Assembly: GCA_040385105.1 (NCBI GenBank)
Contig: JAZKHY010000045.1
Span: 1-64,000 of the forward strand
Reading direction: 5' to 3'
Length of the DNA: 64,000 nucleotides
DNA from: JACMQX01 sp040385105
GTDB taxonomy: Bacteria; Pseudomonadota; Gammaproteobacteria; Burkholderiales; Burkholderiaceae_C
Shown here: one piece after another, positions 51,446-60,356 of the stretch
Layout: every line of letters starts with the position of its first letter
Position numbering within the stretch: position 1 is the stretch's first letter
Position numbers and translations under genes: made by a program
Notes under the pieces: generated by a model
Told to the model about the DNA's origin: nothing
The model's input: only the letters and a program-made list of their open reading frames with translations
The model's database searches: none

Positions 51446-51745
51446 TTGATCCATATCTTTCACCTCCTTGACAAGCCGGCCGGCGGCGAACTGCGCCAGC
51501 GCGTGCGCCCCGAGCACAAGGCCTATCTCGGCGCCGTGGCCGACCGCATCGCTTTCGCCGGCCCTCTGCTGGCCGACGACGGCGTCACGATGGTGGGCAG
51601 CCTGCTGGCGATTGACTTCGAGTCGCGCGAGGCGGCGCAGGCCTGGCTGGCTGCCGAGCCGTTCACCCGGGCAGGGCTGTATGCCGCGACCAGCATCTAC
51701 CCGTTCGCCAACCTCTGGCCGCAGAAGGCAGGTTTCCCCGCATGA
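51446..51745 (+). CDS. YciI-like small protein
   Basis: The 99-residue product starts at TTG 51446, one base after the dioxygenase stop. It has the YciI pattern: His in RPEHKAYL, an Asp in LADDGVTMVGSLLAIDF, and a closing FTRAGLYAATSIYPF. The fold is a dimeric ferredoxin-like barrel related to muconolactone isomerase, so it may isomerise the ring-cleavage product, which is inference. Its stop overlaps the next ATG by four bases (ATGA). Confidence 0.82.
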   Translation: MIHIFHLLDKPAGGELRQRVRPEHKAYLGAVADRIAFAGPLLADDGVTMVGSLLAIDFESREAAQAWLAAEPFTRAGLYAATSIYPFANLWPQKAGFPA

Positions 51746-52101
51746 TCCGGCACATCGTCATGTGGAACGTCCGGGGCGAGACGCCTGCCGCGAAAGCCGA
51801 TGGCATTGCCCTGCTCAAGCGCAGCTTCGAGACACTGCGCGGGCGCATCCCCGGGCTGCTGCACCTGGAGATTGGTGTGGACGCCAGCAGGGTGGACTAT
51901 GCCTGTGACGTGGTCCTGTATTCCGAGTTCGACGGGCAGGCATCGCTGGATGCCTATGGCACGCACCCGGAACACCTGCGGGTGAAGGCTGAAGTGGCCG
52001 ACCTGCGCATTGCGCGCCACCAGGTGGACTACGAGGTTGCCCCAGGCACCTCTGCCAACACGCGCCCCGCTGATCAACTTCTGATGGAGACACCCAGGTG
52101 A
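51742..52101 (+). CDS. Dabb-family (stress-responsive alpha/beta barrel) protein
   Basis: The 119-residue protein begins MIRHIVMWNVRGE, the Dabb hallmark, with LHLEIGVDASRVDYACDVVL and SLDAYGTHPEHLRV matching the rest of the domain. Dabb proteins include enzymes such as olivetolic acid cyclase and many of unknown role. It overlaps the YciI gene by ATGA and the next gene by GTGA, so the three small proteins are made together after the dioxygenase. A role on an unstable dioxygenase product is inferred. Confidence 0.82.
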   Translation: MIRHIVMWNVRGETPAAKADGIALLKRSFETLRGRIPGLLHLEIGVDASRVDYACDVVLYSEFDGQASLDAYGTHPEHLRVKAEVADLRIARHQVDYEVAPGTSANTRPADQLLMETPR

Positions 52102-52715
52102 ATGATGACTTGAAAGAACAATTGCTGGTGCGCCAGATGGTGGAGCGCTGGGCCGTCTGGCGCGATGCCGGCGACTGGGAGCGCTTTGCGACTGTCTGGC
52201 ACCCGGACGGCGTGATGATGGCTACCTGGTTCCAGGGGCCTTTCGCGGAGTTCATCCGCGTCACGCAGGAGGGCTGGGCCAAGGGCGTGAGCATCCTGCA
52301 TTTCCTCGGTGGCTCGGCCATCGAGGTGGCGGGCGACCGCGCCATTGCCCAGACCAAGATGACGATCTCGCAGCGCGGCATGGTTGAAGGCCAGGACGGC
52401 CCGGTGCTGTGCGACGTGGTCTGCACCGGCCGGTTCTACGATTTTGTGGTGAAGCATGAAGGCCAGTGGAAGCTGCTGCACCGCCAGCCCATCTATGAAA
52501 AGGACCGCATCGACCCGCTCGATTCGACCGCGCAACTCAGGCTTGACGCGGCCGCGCTGGCGTCGATGCCCGAAGGCTACCGGCACCTGGCCTACATCCA
52601 GACCCGCATCGGCTACACGGTGAAGATGGACATGCCCATGCTCAAGGGCCCGGTGGTGGATGAGCTGTACAAACGCGGCGCCCGCTGGCTGGCCGGCGGC
52701 GAACTTCAAAGGTGA
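52098..52715 (+). CDS. NTF2/SnoaL-like protein
   Basis: The 205-residue product starts at GTG 52098 inside a GTGA overlap. The N-terminal 130 residues follow the NTF2/SnoaL-like pattern (RQMVERWAVWRDAGDWERFA, WHPDGVMMATWF, ITQ-like strands ending in VVKHEGQWKLLHR). The C-terminal 60 residues, with YIQTRIGYTVKMDMPMLKG, extend beyond the usual domain. Members are isomerases, dehydratases or ring-hydroxylation small subunits; no catalytic set can be named here. The neighbourhood suggests work on the ring-cleavage product. Confidence 0.8.
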   Translation: MNDDLKEQLLVRQMVERWAVWRDAGDWERFATVWHPDGVMMATWFQGPFAEFIRVTQEGWAKGVSILHFLGGSAIEVAGDRAIAQTKMTISQRGMVEGQDGPVLCDVVCTGRFYDFVVKHEGQWKLLHRQPIYEKDRIDPLDSTAQLRLDAAALASMPEGYRHLAYIQTRIGYTVKMDMPMLKGPVVDELYKRGARWLAGGELQR

Positions 52716-52720
52716 ACCCC

Positions 52721-53698
52721 ATGCTGAATTACGTACGTTTGGCACCAGCCCTCCTGCTGGCAGTTGCATCCCTGTTCACGACGGTCCAGGCCCAGACCGC
52801 CTACCCCGACAAGGTCGTGCGCGTTGTCGTGCCGCAGCCGCCCGGCGGCGGCTTTGACTTCGTGGGCCGGCTGCTGGCCGACCGCATGGGCAAGCGCATG
52901 GGGCAGAGCTTCGTCGTGGAGAACAGGCCCGGCTCCGGCACCTTGATCGGCACCGATCTGGTGGCCAAGGCACCATCGGACGGCTACACGCTACTGGTCG
53001 GCTCGGTGTCGAACATCGCATTGAACCCCGGCCTGTATCCGAAGCTGCCCTATGACAGCCTGAAGGACTTCGAGCCGCTGGGCCTGGCGGTGAGCTACAG
53101 CTACACCCTGATGGCGCGCAAGGACCTGCCGCTGAATTCACTCAAGGACGTCGTGGCCTATGCCAAGGCCAACCCGAAGAAGCTGACCTACGCCTCGGCC
53201 GGCAACGGCTCGGGCCAGCATGTGCTGGCTGCCGCCCTTTGGCACCTGGCCGGCGCGGACATCACCCATGTGCCGTACAAGGGCGCACAGGCGGCCTACC
53301 AGGACCTGCTCGGCGGCCGTGTGGACCTGTTCTTTGACCTCTCGCCCACCGCGCGCGTGCAGGTGGACGGCGGGACGGTCCGTGCGCTGGCCGTGTCCGG
53401 CGGCGCGCGCAACCCGATGCATCCCGCTGTCCCGACCATCCAGGAGTCGGGCGTTGCGGCGCTGGAGCTGGAATCGTGGTTCGGCTTTTTCGCGCCCGCA
53501 AAAACGCCGGCCGATGTGCAGGCGAAGCTTCGTGCCGAGCTGGCGCAGGTCATTGCCGCACCCGATGTGACCGACGCTTTCCGCAAGGCCGGCGGCCGGC
53601 CGCTGGCACTCAACCCTGCCGAGACCCGCGCGCTGGTACAGGGCGATGTGCAGCGCTGGACCAAACTGATCCGCGATGCCGACATCAAGGCCGAATGA
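52721..53698 (+). CDS. Bug-family (TctC) periplasmic solute-binding protein
   Basis: The product is 325 residues from ATG 52721, which follows AAAGGTGAACCCC; GTG 52712 is an in-frame alternative without a ribosome site. The signal MLNYVRLAPALLLAVASLF ends VQAQ-TAYP, and VRVVVPQPPGGGFDFVGRL and FVVENRPGSGTLIGTD are the ligand loops. It sits inside the dioxygenase operon, so it probably collects the aromatic or acid substrate of that pathway. Confidence 0.93.
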   Translation: MLNYVRLAPALLLAVASLFTTVQAQTAYPDKVVRVVVPQPPGGGFDFVGRLLADRMGKRMGQSFVVENRPGSGTLIGTDLVAKAPSDGYTLLVGSVSNIALNPGLYPKLPYDSLKDFEPLGLAVSYSYTLMARKDLPLNSLKDVVAYAKANPKKLTYASAGNGSGQHVLAAALWHLAGADITHVPYKGAQAAYQDLLGGRVDLFFDLSPTARVQVDGGTVRALAVSGGARNPMHPAVPTIQESGVAALELESWFGFFAPAKTPADVQAKLRAELAQVIAAPDVTDAFRKAGGRPLALNPAETRALVQGDVQRWTKLIRDADIKAE

Positions 53699-53737
53699 AC
53701 CTGACAGACCTGTTTCCAACCTTTGACAAAGACCCCC

Positions 53738-54322
53738 ATGAAAATTTCCCAGGATTGCCTCGACGCCCTTTTCATCAAGGCCCGCACCGCCAACGGCTTC
53801 ATCGACAAGCCGGTGCCAAAGGAGCTGCTGCGGCAGGCCTATGACATCGCAAAAATGGGCGCGACGTCGATGAACTCGCAGCCCACGCGCTATGTGTTCC
53901 TGACATCGCCCGAGGCACGCGAGCGCCTGCTGCCGGCCATGTCGCCCGGCAACCTGGACAAGACGCGCACCGCGCCCGTCACGGTCATCGTGGCCACTGA
54001 CACGAAGTTCTATGAGTTCATGCCGCAGGTCTGGCACAGGCCCGGCGCCAAGGAAAACTTTGAAGGCAACCCGGCGCTGGCGCAAGGCACGGCCTCGCGC
54101 AACGGAACGCTGGGCGGCGGCTACTTCATGATCGCCTGCCGGGCACTTGGCCTGGACTGCGGGCCGATGAGCGGGGTGGACCTGGCCAAGGTCAATGCCG
54201 AGTTCTTCCCCGACGGCCGCTGGCAGGCCAACTTCCTGATCAACCTGGGCTACGGCGACGACAGCAAGCTGTTTGACCGCAACCCGCGGCTCACCTGGGA
54301 AGAGGCATGCCGGGAGCTTTGA
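53738..54322 (+). CDS. nitroreductase-family flavoprotein (RutE-like)
   Basis: The 194-residue protein resembles RutE, the malonic semialdehyde reductase of pyrimidine breakdown: RTANGFIDKPVPKELLRQAY, GATSMNSQPTRYVFL for FMN binding, and GTLGGGYFMIACRALGLDCG. ATG 53738 is chosen for family length; TTG 53723 is possible. In this operon it may reduce an aldehyde or a nitro/quinone intermediate rather than malonic semialdehyde, since no other rut gene is near. It ends the operon, 13 bases before a convergent LysR gene. Confidence 0.85.
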   Translation: MKISQDCLDALFIKARTANGFIDKPVPKELLRQAYDIAKMGATSMNSQPTRYVFLTSPEARERLLPAMSPGNLDKTRTAPVTVIVATDTKFYEFMPQVWHRPGAKENFEGNPALAQGTASRNGTLGGGYFMIACRALGLDCGPMSGVDLAKVNAEFFPDGRWQANFLINLGYGDDSKLFDRNPRLTWEEACREL

Positions 54323-54335
54323 TCCGCCGTGGCCG

Positions 54336-55220
54336 TCAGCCGGGCTGGCCTGCAGCCCGGCGGATGATGTCCGCCAGGTGCTTGAGCGTGGGCGAGCGCG
54401 TCGCGCCCTTGCGCCAGAGCATGCCGGGCGTGCGGATGGGCGTCGGGTCTTCAAGCGGCACTGCGCGCAGATCACCTGACTGCGGTATGGCCGTCTCGCC
54501 GAAGATGCCGGCCAGGTCGGTCTGCCGCACCAGCTCGAACATGGCCCAGATGGAGTTGAGCTGCGCGACAACCAGCGGTTGCGCCCCCGCCGCCTCGAAG
54601 CAGCCGTCCAGCAGCTGCCGCGTGGCATACATCTGCGGCAACAGGACCATTCGCACATGATGCAGCTCCACCATGCGCACACGCCGGCGCTTCGCAAGAG
54701 GGTGCGAGCTTGCCACCACCAGGCGCATTTCCTCGTTGTACAGCGGCTCGAACCACAGGCCCGTGCCGTCGTCCGGCCGGTACGACACCGCCAGGTCCAG
54801 CTCGCCCGAGGCCACCTGCCGCGCCAGCATGTCGCCCGAGAGTTCCTCGACATTGACCTGGACCTGCGGGTAGTGGTGCAGGAAGCTGGAGACGCATTGT
54901 GGAACCATGCGCGTATTGAAACTGGGCGTGGTGCCCAGGCGGATGATGCCGGTGATCGGGTCCGCGTCGCCGCGCAGCGCCTGCATGCCGCGGTCGATCT
55001 GCTCCAGCGCGGGCGTGAGGTAGGTGCGGAGGATCTCCCCGGCCTCGGTCATGCGGATCTTGCGGGCGCTGCGGTCGAACAGCTCGACGCCCAGCTCGTC
55101 TTCCATCTGCCGGATCTGGTGCGACAGCGTGGACTGCGTGACATGCAGGCGCTCGGCGGCGCGGGTGAAATTGAGCGTTTCGGCGATGGCGTCGAAGTAG
55201 CGGACGTGGCGAAGCTCCAT
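54336..55220 (-). CDS. LysR-type regulator (CynR/CbbR-like) divergent from the second dioxygenase operon
   Basis: The 294-residue LysR protein starts MELRHVRYFDAIAETLNFTR and has the HTH RLHVTQSTLSHQIRQMEDEL and a full effector domain. It is divergent from the second intradiol dioxygenase with 181 bases between. That gap holds TTGACA at 55279-55284 and the inverted TATC-GAT-GATA at 55286-55296, a candidate regulator site. It most likely controls the long operon to its right. Confidence 0.9.
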   Translation of the reverse strand: MELRHVRYFDAIAETLNFTRAAERLHVTQSTLSHQIRQMEDELGVELFDRSARKIRMTEAGEILRTYLTPALEQIDRGMQALRGDADPITGIIRLGTTPSFNTRMVPQCVSSFLHHYPQVQVNVEELSGDMLARQVASGELDLAVSYRPDDGTGLWFEPLYNEEMRLVVASSHPLAKRRRVRMVELHHVRMVLLPQMYATRQLLDGCFEAAGAQPLVVAQLNSIWAMFELVRQTDLAGIFGETAIPQSGDLRAVPLEDPTPIRTPGMLWRKGATRSPTLKHLADIIRRAAGQPG

Positions 55221-55401
55221 GGTGGAAACCCTTGCAAAACGCGGATGAAAACCCGGGATAGAACGGCTGCGTGAACGATTGACACTATCGATGATAACGG
55301 TGGAAATTAATCACTTCCGGTAGGTGGCCTGACACCCTAGACTCGCTCAGCTTTCACATGCCATGCCCTGCGGGGCCATCAAACAAAAAGGAGACAACAA
55401 C

Positions 55402-56295
55402 ATGGCGCAACTCGAAGCCCAGGACCTGGCGCAGGCCGTGGTGGACCGCATGGCGGACTGCCAGGATGCAAGGTTCAAGGAGGTCATGACCTCACTCGTC
55501 AAACACGCCCATGCCTTCGTGCGCGACGTGCAGCTCACGCCGGACGAATGGATGACCGCCATCCAGTTCCTCACTGCCACCGGCAAGATGTGCGATGACA
55601 AGCGCCAGGAGTTCATCCTGCTGTCCGACACGCTGGGCATCTCGATGCTGGTCGTGGCGGTGGAGCAGGCCAAGGCCGCCGCTGCCCACAGCAAACGCGT
55701 CGGCATGGAGCACCCGACCGAGGCCACGGTGCAGGGCCCGTTCTACTGGGAGGGCGCGCCCGAACTGGAGCTGGGTGCCGACATCGGCGCGGGCAATTCG
55801 GGCGAACCCTGCTACTACCATGGCCGCGTCACCGACATCGCAGGCAAGCCAGTCGCGGGAGCGGCGCTGGACGTGTGGTCCGGCGACGGCGAAGGCTTCT
55901 ACGACATGCAGAAGGGGCCTGATGCCGGCATGGCGCTGCGCGCCCGCTTCCACACCGACAAGGACGGCAACTACCGCTTCTGGTCCATCAAGCCGGCTTT
56001 CTACCCGGTGCCGGGTGATGGCCCTGTGGGCGGCATGCTGGCCCGCATGGGCCGCCACCTGAACCGTCCCGGCCACATGCACATGATGCTCAATGCGCCG
56101 GGGCATGAGCGGCTCATCACGCACATCTTCGTGTCGGACAGCCCGTATATCGACTCCGACGCGGTTTTCGGCGTGCGCAACAGCCTCATCGTGGACTATG
56201 CCGCGCACCCCGCCGGCAAGGCGCCGGACGGCCGCACGATGGACAAGCCGTTCCATTCCGCGCATTACGACTTCAAGCTCGTCCCGTCGGCCTGA
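55402..56295 (+). CDS. second intradiol ring-cleavage dioxygenase
   Basis: The product is 297 residues from ATG 55402, preceded by AAAAAGGAGACAACAAC. The iron ligands are Tyr167, Tyr201, His225 and His227 (EGFYDMQ, AFYPVPGDGP, RPGHMHM). It shares the first 85 residues closely with the dioxygenase at 50614 but differs in the substrate-pocket region, including an insert AAAAHSKRVGMEH before EATVQGPFYWEGAP. The two are paralogues with probably different ring substrates. It leads an operon with a citryl-CoA-lyase-like protein and a CoA-transferase rather than a maleylacetate reductase. Confidence 0.9.
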   Translation: MAQLEAQDLAQAVVDRMADCQDARFKEVMTSLVKHAHAFVRDVQLTPDEWMTAIQFLTATGKMCDDKRQEFILLSDTLGISMLVVAVEQAKAAAAHSKRVGMEHPTEATVQGPFYWEGAPELELGADIGAGNSGEPCYYHGRVTDIAGKPVAGAALDVWSGDGEGFYDMQKGPDAGMALRARFHTDKDGNYRFWSIKPAFYPVPGDGPVGGMLARMGRHLNRPGHMHMMLNAPGHERLITHIFVSDSPYIDSDAVFGVRNSLIVDYAAHPAGKAPDGRTMDKPFHSAHYDFKLVPSA

Positions 56296-56334
56296 GCCCG
56301 GCGGCACCGCAACCACTTTGACGGAGAACCTATC

Positions 56335-57153
56335 TTGAAAATCGGCAAGGCCACTGTGCCCCGCACCGCCATCTGCACCTCCAATGAAAGCCGCATCGTC
56401 GTGCGCGGCAAGGACCTGGCCCGCGACCTCATCGGGCAGATCAACTTCGGCGACTACTTCTTCCTGCTGCTCACCGGCCGCCAGGCTGATGCCACCACCA
56501 GCGCCGTGCTCAACTCGACCCTGGTCGCGATTGCCGAGCACGGCATGGTGCCCAGCGTGCAGGCCGCGCGCATGACGCTGGCGGCCGCGCCCGATGCGAT
56601 GCAGGGGGCCGTCGCCGCCGGCATCCTCGGCTCGGGCTCGGTCATCCTGGGCGCGTCCGAAACGGCGGGCCGGCTCTTCCTGGCTGTCGAGAAGGAAGCC
56701 GCGAGCCACAACGGCGACTTCCGGGCCGCCGCCCGTGTGGTGGTGGCCGACCTGCGCGCGCGCAAGCTGCCGGTGGCCGGCTACGGCCACCCCGAGCACA
56801 AGACGCTGGACCCGCGCGTGGGCAAGCTGTTCGAGGTGTCGCGCAAGGCCGGCGGTGGCCAGCGCTATGTCGAGATCGCCAAGGCCATCGAGGACATCAT
56901 CCCGGAAGTCGTCGGCAAGCCGCTGCGCCTGAATGTGTCCGCCGCCATCCCGGCCGTGCTGCTGGGCGTGGGCTTCCCGGTGAATGCGCTCAAGGGCGTG
57001 CCGATGCTGGCGCGCACCGCCAGCCTGATCGCCCACCTGAATGAGGAGCTGGACGACCCGGTCGGCTTTGCCCTGTCATACCAGGCGACGCAGGGCCAGG
57101 AATACACCGGTGTCATGCCCGCCGATGCCGAACCTGCGGAAGCGCTGCCATGA
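56335..57153 (+). CDS. citryl-CoA lyase-like (citrate synthase superfamily) protein
   Basis: The 272-residue product starts at TTG 56335 behind ACGGAGAACC. It is a short citrate-synthase-fold protein with QGAVAAGILGSGSVILGASE and PVAGYGHPEHKTLDPRVGKL, keeping the His of the GxGHP loop, and a C-terminal NEELDDPVGFALSYQA. Such short proteins are annotated as citryl-CoA lyases and cleave a 3-hydroxyacyl-CoA to acetyl-CoA and a keto acid. It shares an ATGA overlap with a CoA-transferase, which would supply the CoA ester. The true substrate is unknown. Confidence 0.82.
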   Translation: MKIGKATVPRTAICTSNESRIVVRGKDLARDLIGQINFGDYFFLLLTGRQADATTSAVLNSTLVAIAEHGMVPSVQAARMTLAAAPDAMQGAVAAGILGSGSVILGASETAGRLFLAVEKEAASHNGDFRAAARVVVADLRARKLPVAGYGHPEHKTLDPRVGKLFEVSRKAGGGQRYVEIAKAIEDIIPEVVGKPLRLNVSAAIPAVLLGVGFPVNALKGVPMLARTASLIAHLNEELDDPVGFALSYQATQGQEYTGVMPADAEPAEALP

Positions 57154-58289
57154 GCAAGGTACTTGGCGATGTGCGCGTGGTCGAACACGGCACCTTCATC
57201 ACCGGGCCGGCTGCGTCGATGCTGCTGGCCGACCTGGGTGCGGATGTGCTCAAGGTCGAACTGCCGGGCACCGGCGACCCCTACCGTGCCTTCAAGGGCG
57301 GCCTGTACAGCCCGCACTTCCAGACCTACAACCGCAACAAGCGCAGCATCACGCTCAACACCAAGCAGGCGGACGACCTGGCGCGGTTTGACGCGCTGAT
57401 CAAGGAGGCGGACGTCTACATCCAGAACTTCCGCCCCGGCTTTGCAGAGCAGATCGGCGCCGGCGAGGAGCGGCTGCGCAAGCTCAACCCCAGGCTGATC
57501 TACTGCGCCATCAGCGGCTTCGGCCAGACCGGGCCAGCGGCGCACCGGCCAAGCTACGACACCGTGGCGCAGGCGGCCAGCGGCTACCTCCGCCTGCTGG
57601 TGAACCCATCGAACCCGCGTGTGGTGGGCCCGGCGATTGCCGACTCCGTCACCGGCTTCTATGCGGCCTACGGCATCCTCGGCGCCCTCAACGAGCGGCA
57701 CTCCACCGGCGTCGGCCGCAAGGTGGAGGTGTCGATGCTGGAGGCCATGGCGCACTTCAACCTCGACGCATTCCAGCACCTGTTCTCCGCCGATGAGGTG
57801 GTGGGCCCGTTCAGCCGGCCGAGCGTCTCGCAGTCCTATGTGATGCAGTGCGCCGATGGCAAGTGGATCGCCCTGCACATGTCCTCGCCCGAGAAGTTCT
57901 GGCAGGGCCTGGCCAAGGCGATGGAGCGCACGAACATCTTTGACGATGAACGCTTTGCCAGCCGCCAGGCGCGCATCGAGCACCAGGAAGAACTGATGCA
58001 TGTGCTGGCCGGTGTCTTCACCGGCAGGGACCGCGCCGAATGGTGCCGCCGTCTCGAAGCCGAAGACGTGCCGCATTCGCCGATGTACACCACCGCAGAG
58101 GTGCCCGAAGACGCCCAGGCGAAGCACCTGCAGCTGTTTGTCGAGACGAAGCATCCGGTCACCGGCCCGTTCCGTACCGTGCGTTCGCCGATTTCGTATG
58201 ACGGCGAACGGCCGCTTGAAGTGACGGCGCCGCCGGTGCTCGGCGAGCACAACAGCGAGTTTGCCGGCGGCTGGCCCAAGCGGGCATGA
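57150..58289 (+). CDS. CaiB/BaiF family III CoA-transferase
   Basis: The 379-residue protein has VRVVEHGTFITGPAASMLLA, LGADVLKVELPGTGDPYR, NRNKRSITLNTK and Asp165 in GPAIADSVTGF at the acyl-aspartate position. It overlaps the lyase-like gene by four bases (ATGA) and probably loads CoA on the acid that the lyase then splits. It is clearly different from the three other family III enzymes in the window and lacks their usual extra loops near residue 50. Confidence 0.9.
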   Translation: MSKVLGDVRVVEHGTFITGPAASMLLADLGADVLKVELPGTGDPYRAFKGGLYSPHFQTYNRNKRSITLNTKQADDLARFDALIKEADVYIQNFRPGFAEQIGAGEERLRKLNPRLIYCAISGFGQTGPAAHRPSYDTVAQAASGYLRLLVNPSNPRVVGPAIADSVTGFYAAYGILGALNERHSTGVGRKVEVSMLEAMAHFNLDAFQHLFSADEVVGPFSRPSVSQSYVMQCADGKWIALHMSSPEKFWQGLAKAMERTNIFDDERFASRQARIEHQEELMHVLAGVFTGRDRAEWCRRLEAEDVPHSPMYTTAEVPEDAQAKHLQLFVETKHPVTGPFRTVRSPISYDGERPLEVTAPPVLGEHNSEFAGGWPKRA

Positions 58290-58327
58290 CCATCCATCGT
58301 GAATGAACCGATAACCAGGAGACTTCC

Positions 58328-59305
58328 ATGACCCTCAGACGCCAGATTGTTGCCGCCGCCTGTACTGCCCTGCTGGCTGCGTTCGCGCCGGCCGCCTTTG
58401 CGCAAGGTGCCTTCCCGTCCAAACCCATCCGGATCATCATTCCCTACGCCCCCGGCGGCACGACGGACATCGTGGGCCGGCGCATGGGGCAGAGGCTGTC
58501 GGAGATCCTCGGCCAGCCCGTGGTCGTTGAAAACCGCACCGGTGCCAACACGGCCATCGGCGCCGAGGCTGTCGCCAAGGCGCCGGCAGACGGCTACACG
58601 CTGCTGTTCACCAACGATGCCACCTTCGTGCTCAACCCGGTGCTGTTCCCGACGCTGCCCTACAACGTCCAGCGCGACTTCGTGCCGGTGGCTCCTGTGA
58701 CCTATGTGGCGCTGGCGCTGGTGGTGAGCGGCGACACGCCGGCGAAAGACCTCAAGGAACTGGTTGCCTACGCCAAGGGCGGCAAGATGGCCTACGGGTC
58801 CTTTGGCTCGGGCAGCCAGCCGCACCTGATGGGCGAGATGTTCAAGAAGCTCAGCAACACCGACATCGTCCATGTGCCGTACAAGGGCGCAGGCCCGGCC
58901 GTCACGGACGTCATGGGCAAGCAGATCCTGTTCACCTTCCCGGCCTTTCCCACCATCCAGGGCCACCTCGCCTCCGGCAAGCTGAAGGTCCTGGCCGTCA
59001 GTGGCGACAAGCGCGTGCCGCTGGTGCCCAACGTGCCGACCTTCACCGAAGCCGGCTTCAAGGACATGGACATGGGCGCCTGGTACGCCTTTCTCGCGCC
59101 GGCCGGAACGCCGCGCGATGTCGTGGCCAGGCTGAATGCAACCGTCAACACCATTCTGGCCGACAAGGACTTTGTCGAGAAGAACATGACCAGCCAGGGC
59201 ATGGTCCCGATGACCACCACGCCAGAGCAGATGGGTGCGTTGATCCGCAGCGAGACCGAGCGCATGGACTCCTTCGTCAAGAAGTCCGGCGCCAAGGTGG
59301 AATGA
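58328..59305 (+). CDS. Bug-family (TctC) periplasmic solute-binding protein, first of a tandem pair
   Basis: The 325-residue product has a signal peptide MTLRRQIVAAACTALLAAF ending AFAQ-GAFP, then IRIIIPYAPGGTTDIVGRR and VVVENRTGANTAIGAE as ligand loops. AACCAGGAGACTTCC precedes the ATG. Its stop overlaps the ATG of a second Bug gene (ATGATGA), an unusual direct coupling of two receptors. Confidence 0.93.
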   Translation: MTLRRQIVAAACTALLAAFAPAAFAQGAFPSKPIRIIIPYAPGGTTDIVGRRMGQRLSEILGQPVVVENRTGANTAIGAEAVAKAPADGYTLLFTNDATFVLNPVLFPTLPYNVQRDFVPVAPVTYVALALVVSGDTPAKDLKELVAYAKGGKMAYGSFGSGSQPHLMGEMFKKLSNTDIVHVPYKGAGPAVTDVMGKQILFTFPAFPTIQGHLASGKLKVLAVSGDKRVPLVPNVPTFTEAGFKDMDMGAWYAFLAPAGTPRDVVARLNATVNTILADKDFVEKNMTSQGMVPMTTTPEQMGALIRSETERMDSFVKKSGAKVE

Positions 59306-60300
59306 TGAACAGCAAGATGACACATCGTCCCGGCCGCCGCCTTGCGCTGGCCCTGGCTCTGGGCCTTGCCGCCTCGTCCCTCGCGCCGGTTGCACTGGCG
59401 CAGGACTACCCGGCGCGGCCGATCAAGCTGGTCGTGCCTTTCGGTGCCGGCACGACAACCGACATCATTGGCCGCGTATTTGCAGAAGCGCTGGCCAAGC
59501 CCCTGGGCCAGACGCTGGTGGTGGAAAACCGCGCCGGCGCAGGCGGCAACATCGGCTCGGACCTGGTGGCCAAGTCGCCGCCCGACGGCTACACCATCCT
59601 CATGGGCACGGTGGGTACCCACGCCATCAACCCCGGGCTGTACAAGCGCATGCCCTATGACGCGCAGAAAGACTTCGCGCCGATTGCCTTCGCAGGGTAT
59701 ACGCCGACGCTGCTGGTGGTGGCCGCAGGGTCGCCCTTGAAGACCCTGAAGGACCTGCAGGCGCAGGCTGCGAAGCCCGGCGGCGTGAGCTTTGCCTCGG
59801 CCGGCAACGGCACCTCGGGCCACCTGGCGGGCGAACTGCTCAAGGCGCGCCTGGGCGGCGAGATGGTGCATGTGCCCTACAAGGAAGGTGGCCTGGCCAT
59901 GTCCGACGTGATGGCCGGGCAGGTGCAGTTCATGTTCTACCACCCGGCGGCTGTCATGCAGCACATCCAGTCCGGCAAGCTGCGCGCGCTGGGTGTTTCA
60001 AGCACCCGCCGCAGCGTTGCGGCGCCGGATGTGCTGTCAATCACAGAGCAGGGTTTTGGCGAATTCGACCTCGTTCCCTGGTTCATGCTGTATGCGCCCG
60101 CCGCCACGCCCGCGCCAGTGCTTGCCAAGCTGCGCGACGCTGCGGCGCAGGCCCTGGCCACGCCCGAGCTGCGCGCCAAGCTGACCGCGCAGGGGCTGGA
60201 GATGCGCAGCCTCAAGCCCGACGAACTCCCGGCCTACGGGCGTTCGGAAATCGCCAAATGGTCCGAGCTGGTCAAGCGCTCCGGCGCCCAGGTGGACTAG
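59302..60300 (+). CDS. Bug-family (TctC) periplasmic solute-binding protein, second of a tandem pair
   Basis: The 332-residue product has a longer signal peptide (RRLALALALGLAASSLAPVA) ending ALAQ-DYP, and the loops IKLVVPFGAGTTTDIIGRV and LVVENRAGAGGNIGSD. It differs from its neighbour along most of its length, so the pair probably binds different solutes rather than being a fresh duplication. The second ATG at 59305 is equally possible. It is followed 56 bases later by a Liv-type importer, giving three periplasmic binding proteins in a row. Confidence 0.93.
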   Translation: MMNSKMTHRPGRRLALALALGLAASSLAPVALAQDYPARPIKLVVPFGAGTTTDIIGRVFAEALAKPLGQTLVVENRAGAGGNIGSDLVAKSPPDGYTILMGTVGTHAINPGLYKRMPYDAQKDFAPIAFAGYTPTLLVVAAGSPLKTLKDLQAQAAKPGGVSFASAGNGTSGHLAGELLKARLGGEMVHVPYKEGGLAMSDVMAGQVQFMFYHPAAVMQHIQSGKLRALGVSSTRRSVAAPDVLSITEQGFGEFDLVPWFMLYAPAATPAPVLAKLRDAAAQALATPELRAKLTAQGLEMRSLKPDELPAYGRSEIAKWSELVKRSGAQVD

Positions 60301-60356
60301 GCCAGAACGTCACAGAGTTTTTTTCGCGCAACCATCAAATCAACAGGAGACAAGCC

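Noticed and set aside
60300..60330. T-run after the second tandem Bug gene as a terminator
   Set aside because: No stem precedes the run of T, and the next gene appears to belong to the same operon.
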